This document shows, piece by piece, positions 45,129 through 56,796 of a stretch of DNA of 64,000 nt (position 1 is its first letter; every line of letters begins with the position of its first letter). Below the pieces are notes generated by a model. The model worked only from the letters and a program-made list of their open reading frames with translations. It searched no databases and was not told the origin of the DNA. The DNA lies in assembly GCA_963576475.1 (NCBI GenBank), contig OY754990.1:6229756-6293755 (forward strand). The letters run 5' to 3'. The stretch comes from Molanna angustata. Taxonomy: Eukaryota > Arthropoda > Insecta > Trichoptera > Molannidae. A program made the translations under genes and the position numbers.

Positions 45129-45503
45129 GTACTTATCTTAAATACTTTTTACACTGAACAATTCAAATTTTCTTTCCACATCCCACACATCGAAATGGAC
45201 ATTTGATTTGTACGAATTATTATTGAGGGCAGAATTATATGTATACCGAATCGATAAGTTAGCCTAATGGTGTCTTTGACCAAAGCTTTTAACTCAGCTT
45301 GTAGTTTTACATATCGTAGTTTTTTTCTTTTATATTAATCTATGTTGTTAAAAAAAACATTTTTTATCACAATATAAGTGATTTGTTAACTATTTACGAG
45401 ATAATATGTAAAAAACAAAACTAATTTATTTAACACTCTGTCGGGCGCAATATGTTTCGGAGTATGGTCGGGCACACTGAGCCTGGGAAGCACTGCATTA
45501 TTT

Positions 45504-45680
45504 CTCCTTCTTCTTCAGTGGCTTTACGGCCCATACCGAGCCATGGCCTCCATGAGTTTTCGCCTCCAACCTCTCCTGTCTCCCGCCTCGGCCTTCCAAT
45601 CTGTTGCCTGGAACAGTTCGGCAGCATCCCTCCTAACTTCGTCTTCCCAGCGTAGCTTTGGCCTCCGGACCCTGTTTATA
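45504..45680 (-). pseudogene. Non-LTR RT tail with (GAA)n end
   Basis: The minus strand encodes KLRWEDEVRRDAAEL then GWRRKLMEARARYGP, an RTE-like C-terminal tail. It is followed by a short GAAGAA-type repeat (45504-45518), the usual 3' terminus of such elements. Antisense to the host gene. Confidence 0.7.
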
Positions 45681-45799
45681 CTGTCTTAAACAATGTTTAA
45701 ACTGTCTTAAAATTAAACGAAAATATATTTATAAAAAAACGAGTGGGTTGTGGCCAACGCTAACTCACTAACAAGTCATTCTATATAGTAGGTATTCAT

Positions 45800-46282
45800 T
45801 ATGTAAAATATTCAGCATTTTCGTGAAATGAGTTTGTTAAATTATTTTTTAGTTAACTATTTTATTATGAAAACTTGATAACTCTTCAATGCCATTTTAT
45901 GTAAGCGGTGTGCCTTTTTACCAATTTGAAAAGAAAAATTCAAGTTTCCTGAGCTTGAGGTCACTTTCAAATATTTGACAGTCAAAAAAATTGAGAAGCA
46001 CTATTCGGATATACTTCTAAGTCTAATGGGGTCTAAGCGAGTATTAGATATACAAATTTGCAAAATTTGAAAAGAATCAAATGAGTAGGTACTTTAGTAT
46101 ATAATCGATAAAGTTAAATAAACACGCCGTACATAGCACACAGCACACACGGATACATTGTGACGAAACTTTCAGAATACAATCTCAGCATGATACTAGT
46201 TAATAATCTGCAATAAAAAAATACCCTTAAAAATTGTGAAATCATAACTCCCCACTATATCCCCTTGGGTTAGTGAGGAGTA
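45800..46282 (+). repeat. Intronic repeat family F, near-full copy
   Basis: Begins attcagcattttcgtgaaat and ends ccccttgggttagtgaggag. Collinear with 29526-30030 and 47773-48278. Confidence 0.7.
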
Positions 46283-46339
46283 ATAATATATTTCTCTTGC
46301 CAATATATTTGCCTAAATCATAATTAATTTATTTTTCAG

Positions 46340-46454
46340 GATCCCGTCCATTTTACATGGAAGTTCAACAACTCCGATGTCCTTCACACAACTCTACCCG
46401 CTAATAAAGTTATAGTCTTCAATCATGGAAGTAATGTCATCTCCAGGAAGGATG
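46340..46454 (+). CDS. side-like: side-like exon f (third visible Ig domain, middle)
   Basis: Acceptor atttttcag, donor gtacaa. Product DPVHFTWKFNNSDVLHTTLP then ANKVIVFNHGSNVISRKD, containing the C-strand tryptophan (F-T-W-K-F-N-N). Phase 1 at its end. Confidence 0.88.
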
Positions 46455-46689
46455 GTACAATATCTTTTTAATTATCTTGAGTTTTTATCCTTGACTGACC
46501 TTCTTTTATCTGCGTGCATTTAGGGGGGCTGTCTCCTGTAATTCCACATACCTAAATATAATATTTAATTGACAAGCTTTGTAATATTTTTAATATACAT
46601 ACATTGTACTAGAACTAGCCTATCATATGAGTAGGTAATACATGGAGTTTTCAATGGTCTACTCAAAAAGTACTATAAAACGGTTCAAA

Positions 46690-47773
46690 GGCAACACAGT
46701 GTATTCAAATATTTTATTTATTATTTATTATTAAAAAAAAACAAAGAAAAATACACAATACAACAATATATACAATTTTTAAAAAGATACATTATAATTT
46801 TTTTTTTTTTTTATGACTCAACTTCAAAAAGAGTTTTCTCGTGCTTTGAAGTGAGTCACATTTCACAAATCTACAAACTATCTAATCTATTTATATACAT
46901 ACATCTTAATCTAGGCACTAATCTATTTACAATAACATACATATTTAGATACAAACATACATAATATTATATATAAACAGAGAAAAAAAAATACAAAATT
47001 GGTCTGTAGAATAAATAAAAATACACAAATTGAAAATAAACAACACACAATGAATACACAAGAAAAATGTTACTTCAAAAAGTATTTCAGCAATACCAAG
47101 AAACCACCAAAATTATTTTGCGCCACTATTCTCATATCCACTGTAAATCATTAAACCACTTCACCCCATAATATGAATAATGATTTTGGCCAAAAGATGT
47201 ATTTTTCTTTGGGATATTTATCATTCCACTTGTGCGAGGACCAATTCTTAGATTGTCTATAGGGTGAATTTGGTTAGTGAAATATTCTTTACATATTTGT
47301 TTAATTGCATTTATTTTATATAACACATTTAATTTTTTAACTTTAAATTGAGAAAATAACTCTTCAGTGGGAAAATCGCTTAGCTTTACTAAAATAATTT
47401 TAATAATCTTTCTTTGTATGGTATATAATAATTTCAAGTGAGCAGGATACGACCCTCCCCATCCAATTATTCCATATTGCATCACAGACTGAGCCAATGC
47501 ATAATATGTCATTCTAAGCATTTCAATATCCAGAAAATTTCTTATACGGTAAAAAACATAAAATATTTTATGCAATCTTTCTCCTGTCTTACATATATGG
47601 TCCTTCCATTTCATTTCAGATTCAATTATGACACCCAAATATTTGACATTCTTGCTCACATTTAGTGTGGTACACTGAGGTTCTGAACAAGAACCAAATG
47701 CATCACAATCCTGTCGGTGGATTTTAATATTTAACGTATTTGGTATATTTTTGCCATGAATTGCGAAAGGCAC
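46690..47773 (-). pseudogene. 5'-truncated Jockey-like non-LTR element
   Basis: The minus frame 47773-47132 encodes KNVKYLGVIIESEMKWKDHI and later SVMQYGIIGWGGSY and YYGVKWFNDLQ. This is the post-RT region (K-Y-L-G-V-x-I-D-x-x-L-x-W) of Jockey/CR1-type ORF2. The A/T-rich 3' end is at about 46690-46740. RT catalytic motifs lie beyond the truncation. The element is related to the plus-strand fragment at 50750-51760. Confidence 0.8.
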
Positions 47774-48278
47774 TGTAAAATATTCAGCATTTTCATGAAA
47801 TGAGTTTGTTAAATTATTTTTGATTTAAATATTTTATTATGAAAACTTGCCAATTCTTCAATGCCATTTTATGAAAATGATGTGCCTCTATACCAATTTG
47901 AAAATAAAAACAACAAATTTCATGTTTCCTGAGCTTGGGATCACTTTGAAATATTTGACAGTTAAAAACAAATGAGAAGCACTAATCAGATATCCTTCAA
48001 AATCTAATGGGGTCTAAGCGAGTATTAGATATACAAATTTGCAAAATTTGAATCGAATCGAATGAATGAACTTTATTACCTATATAATTAATAAAGTAGA
48101 ATAAACATGCCGTACATAGCACATATTACACAACATACACACATATACATTGTGATGAAACTTTCAGAATACAATCTCAGCATGATAGGTACTAGTTGAT
48201 AATCTGCAATAAAAAAAATAACCTTAAAAGTTGCAAATTCATAACTCCCCACTATATCCCCATGGGTTAGTAAGGAGT
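47773..48278 (+). repeat. Intronic repeat family F, near-full copy
   Basis: Same order of blocks as at 29526 and 45800, starting directly at the truncated end of the antisense Jockey-like fragment. That suggests the retrotransposon landed in or beside the repeat. Confidence 0.7.
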
Positions 48279-48299
48279 AAATACAGCCAAGTCGATTCA

Positions 48300-48930
48300 G
48301 CCATTTTCAAGTGATGAAATTTCCAATTTCCTGAGCTTGGAATCATTTTAAAAAGTTAAAAAATTTGAGAAACATTGATCAGATATCTTTCAATATTTAA
48401 TGGGGTCTAAGCGATTATTAGATATACAAATTAGTCAAAGCGATTATTAGATATTTGCAGAGAAGTTGAATAGAATCAAATGAGTACTTTAGTCTATAAT
48501 CGATAAAGTAGAATAAAACACCAAATATAGCACATAGTACACACACACACAGGGCCGGATAAATCATAGAACAATCAGGAACAAGAAGTCAGGGCGGTTG
48601 TCTTAAAAAGGGCGCTTAAAATTCTTAAATGTTAATCATATAAATCAAAAGTTCGCAGGTATGGCGCTCGGTTCTCTTTGCGTACCGGGATAGAGGCTCG
48701 GCATGATGGCGTGCATGTAAAAAATCCCGCTTAGTCATTTTAGATCCGATGTAATTTTACATAATTTTAAATTGTTTTTACATCGAAAATTCCAAAAAAA
48801 AATTGGAGGGGGGGGGGGCGGATTCAAATATATTGCTACGGGCGCAAAAACATGTTTATCCGGCCCTGCACACACAAATACATTGTGATGAATACAACAT
48901 CAGCAGGATACTAGTTGATAATCTATAGTA
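48300..48930 (+). repeat. Intronic repeat family F, copy interrupted by a MITE
   Basis: Family blocks (ggggtctaagcgattattag, tagcacatagtacacacaca, then cattgtgatgaatacaacat) are split by the 319-bp hAT-like MITE at 48550-48868. Confidence 0.65.
48550..48868. mobile_element. hAT-like MITE, 319 bp
   Basis: Terminal inverted repeats CAGGGCCGGATAAA / TTTATCCGGCCCTG and an 8-bp direct repeat cacacaca on each side (48542-48549, 48869-48876), the duplication length of hAT elements. The duplication lies in a CA microsatellite, so it is less informative than usual. It contains a piece of a moth-type repeat and a long G run, no coding. Confidence 0.75.
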
Positions 48931-49789
48931 TATTCAAAAAACTTTCATAAAATGGCATTGAAGAAATAACAAGTTTTCGTAATAAAATATGAAAATAAAA
49001 AAAAATTCAACAAAAAAATTAAAAAAAAAATGTTGAAATTTTTCCATACTAACTTTGAATGCTTTGTGGAGTGACTTGGTAGTGAGGAGTTAAGCGTTGG
49101 CCACAACCCACTCGTTTTATTTTGTGTACAAAATAATGATAGCATAAACTCTCTGTCCGTCACCACAAGATTATGACTTTGGAAAACAGGCGAACAATAA
49201 CTGACATGATGTATTTATACAAACTTTTAAATAACATAATAGACTCAAATGATTTTCTCCAAAAGATTAACTTTAATTGCCCTCTGAGACGAACAAAAAC
49301 TACTTCCACATTTAGGCTTCCACAATGTACAACAAACTATTGACAAAATTCATTCATACAACGAGCTTGCAGTAATTATAATTCATTTTTTAGTGCGGTG
49401 GACATCCATCAACACACAAAAGCCAGATTCAAGTCTCAAGTTTTCTAGTCATTGATGAGGGGTTTATAATGTTGCAGTGATTCTGATTTACCACTTCCTT
49501 CCATTCCTTTTCCTTTCTCATGACCACATTTACATATTTTATTTTTGTTATTTTTTCCTTTATATTAATTTTGTTCAGCTGTATATACCTAATATTCACT
49601 AAAGTATAACTTTTTATATATGTTCACATATTTATATAATATGGAGTACTTCTTCAAGACAAGTAAAATAACTGCAAACAGTTTTGGTTTACAATTTAAG
49701 TAACACTTATTTTTTGTAATGTACATTGTCTGACTGTTTGTTTGCTTAAAATAAATAAATATAATACAAGTAATAATTATTATTTGCAG
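48931..49789. other. Intron with partial inverted family F end, otherwise no gene
   Basis: 48945-49110 carries an inverted family F edge (cataaaatggcattgaag) and the word ggccacaacccactcg seen also at 29200 and 45745. The remainder is ordinary intron up to the acceptor. Confidence 0.45.
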
Positions 49790-49921
49790 GCCGGACCTAT
49801 TCAACGAGTGTTGCCAAGTACACTCCGAAGAACTCCTCAGATTACGGTACACTCATGTGCATTGGTGTCAACAGTGTTGGAACTCAGACTTCTCCTTGTG
49901 TCTTTCACATTGTACCAGCCG
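49790..49921 (+). CDS. side-like: side-like exon g (third visible Ig domain, end)
   Basis: Acceptor ttatttgcag, donor gtaact. Product GRTYSTSVAKYTPKNSSDYG then TLMCIGVNSVGTQTSPCVFH, with the D-Y-G-x-x-x-C F-strand motif and the conserved P-C-V-F-H linker of Side proteins. Phase 1 at its end. Confidence 0.9.
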
Positions 49922-50559
49922 GTAACTATGTATTATTTCTTTTTACCATAGAAAAATAAACAATCAAAAATGATACAAAATGTTATTCTTGATTTTCTAA
50001 ATTTGTCTTGGTAAAGTTTTTTTTTAATTGATTTTTATAAAGAATGAATATATCCAACTCACGACCACTAAATTACATTCCTGTCTGGCCGTCAGTCAAA
50101 GACGTTCGCACGTACCCGCAGCGCACATCGCGGTCACGCACCATCATCATTTCATCATTCGTCAGCCAATTCGCGAATAAACCACCAACCTTAACGCCTA
50201 ATATCTCCATAGTCTGAATCTAATATTAATCAACTTCATTAGTAATCCTGCTGTGCTAAGAAACATAGTAGGCTAAGAAATAAAAAATTAGTAGGCTGGG
50301 TTAAATTAGTCAAATTGTACTACTATAATTTGATAATATTTTTTTTTCATCTCCTTTTTTGTCTAGTTTTTGTTTTTGCTTGCTTTTTGTTATGATTGGC
50401 CTCTATTTTCTTTTATAATAATTGTATAATTTGTGTTATTGATATATTTGAACTTATTGTTGTTTCGTTGTGTCTATATTTTTATTATTTATCTTGTATT
50501 TTATTGTAAATGCCCTATTAAGGGCGTTCATATAATATATATGGAAACAGAGTTACTGG
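49922..50559. other. Intron, no gene recognised
   Basis: Contains a slightly GC-richer segment at 50060-50170 (gtcaaagacgttcgcacgta) without coding features. Confidence 0.4.
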
Positions 50560-50752
50560 AGCACTAGACCAGTTGTGAATATCTAAGGATGCCAAAGTTG
50601 CCATTGATAACGCAATCGTAGTGCCAACCTTGACGTATGCAAGTGAAACCAGGACATGGCAGGAGTCGCACGAAAGCAGAATAAAAGCAGTTGAAATGAG
50701 ATCGCTAAGACGAATTTGTAATAGAACGATGTATGACACAAGGAAAAAGTGT
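50560..50752 (+). pseudogene. RTE-like RT fragment
   Basis: Reads TLTYASETRTWQESHESRIK then AVEMRSLRRICN, equivalent to the L-x-Y-G-S-E-T-W ... A-V-E-M-R-x-L-R-R-I-x block of RTE elements. It stops abruptly where a Jockey-like fragment begins. Confidence 0.65.
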
Positions 50753-51760
50753 AAAATGAAGAAATATGACAATAATATATGGTTTGACAATAATATATTG
50801 ACCCTGAATATTGAGAAAACTTACTATATACCTTTTACCATAAACAAGAAAATACCTCCCATTGCATTAAATATTAAAATCCACTCAAAAAATTGTTCTA
50901 CAAAAGTATTGACATGTAAAAATAACGATTGTCTATGTATAACAAATAAAAATGAAATTAAATATTTAGGAGTAATAATTGACAGTAACCTTAAATGGAA
51001 AACTCAAATAAATAATACTATAAACAGATTAAGAAAGCTTATTTACATATTTATCAACCTTAGAAACATTCTCAATTTAAAATTACTTAAAAATGTGTAT
51101 TACGCTTTCGCCCATTCAATAATGCAATATGGCATTGTTGCATGGGGGGGGGGCGTATAAAACATCCATTTTGCCTCTAGAAATTACGCAAAGGTTGATA
51201 ATAAAAATTATAAATAAAAAACCATCTGACTACCCAACTTTGCAACTATTTCGTGATTTTCAAGTGCCATCTTTTAAAAATATCTATAAAAAAAATGTGC
51301 TATTTCAAATACATAAGGACATTGGAAGGTCGCACCATGCCTTTGTACGTGTGGCGAGTGATAGACATAATATAGTGGGTCAACTGTGTACCCCATTAAC
51401 ACATCATACAAGTTTTGCACAGCACTACTACACGTACAATGGGGTGGTGTGGTTCAACCAACTTGAAACAGATTTGAGACTGGCAATTGAACATAATGAT
51501 TTTTAAAAAAAAATAAAGAATAAATCAAACTTATTATTTGACTGATATGTAAATTATATTAACTTCTTTTTGTATAGATAATAATTATGTATGTATAATA
51601 TTTTGTGTATTCTGTATTAAATTGTCTCCTTTACACACGAGTGCTTGCACTCTAGTAAAGGGTAAATATGTTTTGTCTTACTGTGAATCTTTTCTGTATA
51701 GTTTGAATGTTTTATATTTTGTATATGTTATTGTAAACTCAATAAATAAAAAAAAAAAAA
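50753..51760 (+). pseudogene. 5'-truncated Jockey-like non-LTR element with poly(A)
   Basis: Two overlapping frames, 50753-51160 and 51129-51506, encode EIKYLGVIIDSNLKWKTQI, AHSIMQYGIVAWGG, then ITQRLIIKIINKKPSDYPTL and YYTYNGVVWFNQLE. The frame changes at a ten-base G run at about 51144-51153, a typical slippage site, so one indel separates them. It ends with AATAAATA and an A run near 51742-51764. No RT catalytic core. The only sizable sense-oriented retroelement in the side introns. Confidence 0.8.
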
Positions 51761-51843
51761 AAAATACATTAATCATTCCAATTGGAATCATCAGTTAAGG
51801 AAAGGTTGAAAAGAAATTGACAAAATAATTATATTAATTTCAG

Positions 51844-51956
51844 GTAAACCTGATCCAGTTTGTAACTGCACGGTGACAAATCAAACCAAAGATTCCATTC
51901 ATGTCAACTGTAGCGAAGGGTATGATGGGGGACTACCACAGAGATTCATTGTCGAG
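51844..51956 (+). CDS. side-like: side-like exon h (FN3 domain, first half)
   Basis: Acceptor taatttcag, donor gtaact. Product GKPDPVCNCTVTNQTKDSIH then VNCSEGYDGGLPQRFIVE. The P-x-P-V-x-N-C-T-V start and C-x-E-G-x-D-G-G-L-P-Q core are the FN3-like module of Side proteins. Phase 0. Confidence 0.9.
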
Positions 51957-51967
51957 GTAACTATTAA

Positions 51968-52218
51968 CTTCTTCTTCTTCTTCTTCAGCCAGTTTTCATC
52001 CATTCTTGGACATAGGCCTCCCCTTTGATCCTCCACAACTCCCTGTCTTGGGCACACTGCATCCATCTCCCTCCGGCACATTTCTTGATGTCATCAGACC
52101 ACCTTGCCTGGGGTCTGCCAACACCTCTTCGGCTTGTTCTCGGTCGCCATTCTAATATCTTTTTGGTCCATCGTGAATCCTGGCATCTGGCAATATGCCC
52201 AGCCCAGCTCCACTTTTA
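51968..52218 (-). pseudogene. RTE-like RT tail with (GAA)n end
   Basis: Minus strand encodes WSWAGHIARCQDSRWTKKIL then SRRGVGRPQARWSDDIKK, the canonical RTE C-terminal tail, finishing in a GAAGAA repeat beside the preceding exon (51968-51986). It begins 12 bp after the splice donor. Confidence 0.8.
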
Positions 52219-52359
52219 ACTATTTTACTATTTAATTTACTATTTTATTTAACTATTTTATTTTATTTATTCCATCAAATACTTAGTTAAAGAGTATTTC
52301 CATTGACAGAATAGAATGCATTCAACACATTTTTTTTATTTTTTCTGACAAACTTTTTA

Positions 52360-52700
52360 ACATTTCAATAGAGACAAATTTGGGATATTGTAGAAGAACC
52401 AGGAACTCGAGGCACCTACAGGGCTTACGCGCTTTTATGCGCTTGGCGCAACGTTCACCAATTATGCCTTCTTTTTGAGTATTTTTTGAAAGTTCTATAT
52501 ATTTGAATAGTATGTAACAATTCACCTGAAAATGAGGAACTATACTGTTGCCATCTATGAAGTAAGGGAAAAGCCTTTTTTGTAACGCCATCTATTGAGA
52601 AATTAGTTTTTTTGTAAACAATGAAAGCAATAGTCATTTGACTCCGAAAGGGAAAAAATCCAATGTTGGCGTATATCCAATTCAAAAAATATTCCATTTA
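52360..52700. repeat. Interspersed repeat, copy 2 (rearranged)
   Basis: 52380-52490 is the inverted complement of about 4610-4735, while 52636-52690 is in direct orientation to 4790-4850. The two copies therefore differ by an internal inversion. Confidence 0.5.
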
Positions 52701-52949
52701 CATTTTTTAAAAAAATGTGTTTTTGAAACAATATTTCTTTCAATAATTACCGTGAATGTGATACAAAAGAGAAAGGCAATTGTGGTTTCACTGGATTCAC
52801 AAATCCAAGCCCACGAGCGCAGGCGACCAGAGTACCAGTCAGAATAGGCGAGCCACACGGGCTTGCGGCCATGTATGCGGGATTAAGGGGCCTCTTTATT
52901 ACTCGAGTCACTATCACCACTCACACACCAACCTCCGACCGACACTACT

Positions 52950-53104
52950 CCTCTGCGCAGTGAAATCTAGCAGGACTTGGACAATACTGCTTTTGACACC
53001 CTATCCAGAAGTTCTTTTATTTTACCCCTAGGGAGACCCAGGTCCTTAAAGTAGGAATATAAAGATTTTGTGGGCAGGCCTCTCGCCCCCACCTCTACAG
53101 CATA
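52950..53104 (-). pseudogene. Retrotransposon RT tail relic
   Basis: Minus strand encodes GARGLPTKSLYSYFKDLGLP then RGKIKELLDRVSKAVL. I recognise this as a C-terminal retrotransposon block of the type E-V-G-x-R-G-x-x-x-x-S-L. It is cut by a stop soon after. Family not fixed. Confidence 0.5.
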
Positions 53105-54114
53105 TTATATTATATTTGTGCTAAAGCCATTTTGAACTGTTTTATCTACCAGTTCCTTGTACTTGTTAAGCTTGTACTGGTGGTCTTTTATAATATTTGT
53201 GTCCCATGGAACAGTCAGCTCCACATAAATAACTAGTGTTGATGTAATTGATTAAGGCGTAAATTGAAAATCTTGTAGGTTATTCCTATTCCCCTAGTAC
53301 CTCTCCCTTCCTGTTCAATAGAGGTTTGTAATTAAAACATTAGGGAACTTTACTGGTTTTGTAAATTATATTTTAAACATTGTGTTTTTGACTCTTTTAG
53401 TAAAGTGATCTTACTTGTCATCCATTTCCTGTGGTAGACAATAATGTCGCGCTCCCACATGCAGTTGTATTAAGTCTTATTATAATAAAGCTATATTTAT
53501 TTATTTACCTTTTATCACGCCATACTTATAATGACAACAATAAGTAGATTACTGCTGCCCAACTAGGAAATCATCCTATTCTAGGGCTAGCAGTTTACAA
53601 TTTTTATTGACAATTATATGCAATTATGAACCAGGTGATTGTTCCCGTTCCACACTAAATATGTACACAATCTCAACTTTCTGCAATCACAATCATTACC
53701 TCAACAAACATATGGGCTCACACAAAACAGATTAACCAGATCCCAATGTCCGATCCGATCCGATGACCCGATTTTTATTTCAGAGCCATAGAAAGAGACT
53801 AGTTAACTATGTTGGTGTAATTAATATGAATCACATGGTTCCCAAATCAAATAAAATATTTTTATGTGTTACTCAAAGAGCATCGCAAACACAATACGGC
53901 ATAGTTACAAATGTTGTTAATAATTATAATTTTGAATTATTTAAGTAGTTATTTTTGAATACTAAGTATTTGTGTTAGTTCTGCCCCAACATTTATATTA
54001 TGTTTACCTACAAATTGAAATTACCAGAATGAAATAAAGGGATACACTTGATGAAATTTCATATATATTTTTATTATTTAGCATGGATTATTTATGGCGA
54101 TTGATTTGTTTCAG
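53105..54114. other. Intron, no gene recognised
   Basis: Possible upstream continuation of the preceding relic to about 53330, then AT-rich intron. The frame at 53763-53948 has no supporting features. Confidence 0.4.
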
Positions 54115-54298
54115 ATATACAATGCCCACAACAAGTTTCTGGTGAAGAACCTGACCTTCGACGTGGCTCAGTTTGACATAGAAAACTTGGCCAGCGCCGC
54201 CAACTTCAACATAGAGGTGTTTGCCTTCAACAAGAAAGGTCGCAGCGATGTGTACATGCTCCAGACACACACCCTCAAGGAACCACTCAAACAGACCG
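54115..54298 (+). CDS. side-like: side-like exon i (FN3 domain, second half)
   Basis: Acceptor tttgtttcag, donor gtatga. Product IYNAHNKFLVKNLTFDVAQF then DIENLASAANFNIEVFAFNK and KGRSDVYML: the C'-G strand region of an FN3 fold with N-K-K-G-R-S near the end. Noticeably GC-richer than its introns. Phase 1. Confidence 0.9.
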
Positions 54299-54729
54299 GT
54301 ATGATATTAGGTACATGTCAATCAGTCAATCCCTTGCAATAATTAGTGCCTTAAGAGGCTATAGTATATTTTTAAAATAATTTCCCTAATACCCTCAAAA
54401 GATACGTCTTTTAAATAAGGAACAGTTTGTATTTACATCTTTATTCTATTGCATGAGTTTTTGAATTTTGAATTTGTTAAATACTTTTCTTGTAAAATTA
54501 GTTTTAGTAAAACCCTTTTTTATTTTTTTATTGTATGTACCTAACTAAAAAACTACAAGACCAATGAAGTAGCTTTTTACTTCAATCGAAAGAGAATATG
54601 AATATCTACCAGCTGAGTTTTTTATTATTATAATATTTCAATAGCTATTCTTGCTATTTAAACAAACTCTAAATTTTACCTTTTTTGCAAGATAAAATAT
54701 TGTATGTCACATATCAGGTGATATACAAT

Positions 54730-56796
54730 ATTTTTTCATACATTAGAAGGTAATTTAGTGTGCATTTTTTTGTGTACATCCGTATACCCAGGGTATACAA
54801 GCATAAATCAACTGTCTTGATCTAGCAATATTGCTTCGTGTTTAATACATTAGAAGGTAATTTAGTGTGCATTTTTGTGTACATCCGTATACCCAGGGTA
54901 TACAAGCATCAATCAACTGTCTTGATCTAGCAATATTGCTTCGTGTGTCATACATTAGAAGGTAATTTAGTGTGCATTTTTGTGTACATCCGTATACCCA
55001 GGGTATACAAGCATCAATCAACTGTCTTGATCTAGCAATATTGCTTCGTGTTTCATACATTAGAAGGTAATGTAGTGTGCAGTTTTGTATACATCCGTAT
55101 ACCCAGGGTATACAAGCATCAATCAACTCTCTTGATCTAGCAATATTGCTTCGTGTTTCATACATTAGAAGGTAATTTAGTGTGCATTTTTGTGTACATC
55201 CGTATACCCAGGGTATACAAGCATCAATCAACTCTCTTGATCTAGCAATATTGCTTCGTGTTTCATACATTAGAAGGTAATTTAGTGTGCATTTTTGTGT
55301 ACATCCGTATACCCAGGGTATACAAGCATCAATCAACTGTCTTGATCTAGCAATATTGCTTCGTGTTTCATACATTAGAAGGTAATTTAGTGTGCATTTT
55401 TGTGTACATCCGTATACCCAGGGTATACAAGCATTAATCAACTGTCTTGATCTAGCAATATTGCTTCGTGTTTCATACATTAGAAGGTAATTTAGTGTGC
55501 ATTTTTGTATACATCCGTATACCCAGGGTATACAAGCATCAATCAACTGTCTTGATCTAGCAATATTGCTTCGTGTGTCATACATTAGAAGGTAATTTAG
55601 TGTGCATTTTTGTGTACATCCGTATACCCAGGGTATACAAGCATCAATCAACTGTCTTGATCTAGCAATATTGCTTCATGTTTCATACATTAGAAGGTAA
55701 TTTAGTGTGCATTTTTGTATACATCCGTATACCCAGGGTATACAAGCATCAATCAACTGTCTTGATCTAGCAATATTGCTTCATGTTTCATACATTAGAA
55801 GGTAATTTAGTGTGCATTTTTGTATACATCCGTATACCCAGGGTATACAAGCATTAATCGACTGTCTTGATCTAGCAATATTGCTTCATGTTTCATACAT
55901 TGAAGGTAATTTAGTGTGCATTTTTGTGTACATCCGTATACCCAGGGTATACAAGCATCAATCAACTGTCTTGATCTAGCAATATTGCTTCATGTTTCAT
56001 ACATTAGAAGGTAATTTAGTGTGCATTTTTGTGTACATCCGTATACCCAGGGTATACAAGCATCAATCAACTGTCTTGATCTAGCAATATTGCTTCGTGT
56101 TTCATACATTAGAAGGTAATTTAGTGTGCATTTTTGTGTACATCCGTATACCCAGGGTATACAAGCATCAATCAACTGTCTTGATCTAGCAATATTGCTT
56201 CGTGTTTCATACATTAGAAGGTAATTTAGTGTGCATTTTTGTGTACATCCGTATACCCAGGGTATACAAGCATCAATCAACTGTCTTGATCTAGCAATAT
56301 TGCTTCGTGTTTCATACATTAGAAGGTAATTTAGTGTGCATTTTTGTGTACATCCGTATACCCAGGGTATACAAGCATCAATCAACTGTCTTGATCTAGC
56401 AATATTGCTTCGTGTTTCATACATTAGAAGGTAATTTAGTGTGCATTTTTGTGTACATCCGTATACCCAGGGTATACAAGCATTAATCAACTGTCTTGAT
56501 CTAGCAATATTGCTTCCTGTGTCATACATTAGAAGGTAATTTAGTGTGCATTTTTGTGTACATCCGTATACCCAGGGTATACAAGCATCAATCAACTGTC
56601 TTGATCTAGCAATATTGCTTCGTGTTTCATACATTAGAAGGTAATTTAGTGTGCATTTTTGTGTACATCCGTATACCCAGGGTATACAAGCATCAATCAA
56701 CTGTCTTGATCTAGCAATATTGCTTCGTGTTTCATACATTAGAAGGTAATTTAGTGTGCATTTATGCGTACATCCGTATACCCAGGGTATACAAGG
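54730..56796. repeat. 105-bp minisatellite, 20 copies
   Basis: Twenty tandem units of 105 bp, mostly identical. Each contains the palindrome GTATACCCAGGGTATAC, then ctgtcttgatctagcaatat and tagaaggtaatttagtgtgc. One unit near 55899 lacks 2 bp (cattgaagg for cattagaagg) and is the only length variant seen. Because 105 is divisible by three, most units stay open on the minus strand as a 35-residue repeat (IPWVYGCTQKCTLNYLLMYE). Several units have a g-to-a change that makes TGA, so I do not call it a gene. It lies in the intron before the transmembrane exon. Confidence 0.92.

Noticed and set aside
54842..56739. Two long minus-strand frames of a 35-residue repeat protein
   Set aside because: They arise because the 105-bp minisatellite unit is a multiple of three. 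Several units contain TGA and one has a length change, with no start context, splice sites or flanking coding sequence.
54730..56796. CRISPR-like regular repeat array
   Set aside because: Units are contiguous with no unique spacers, and the context is a eukaryotic intron.
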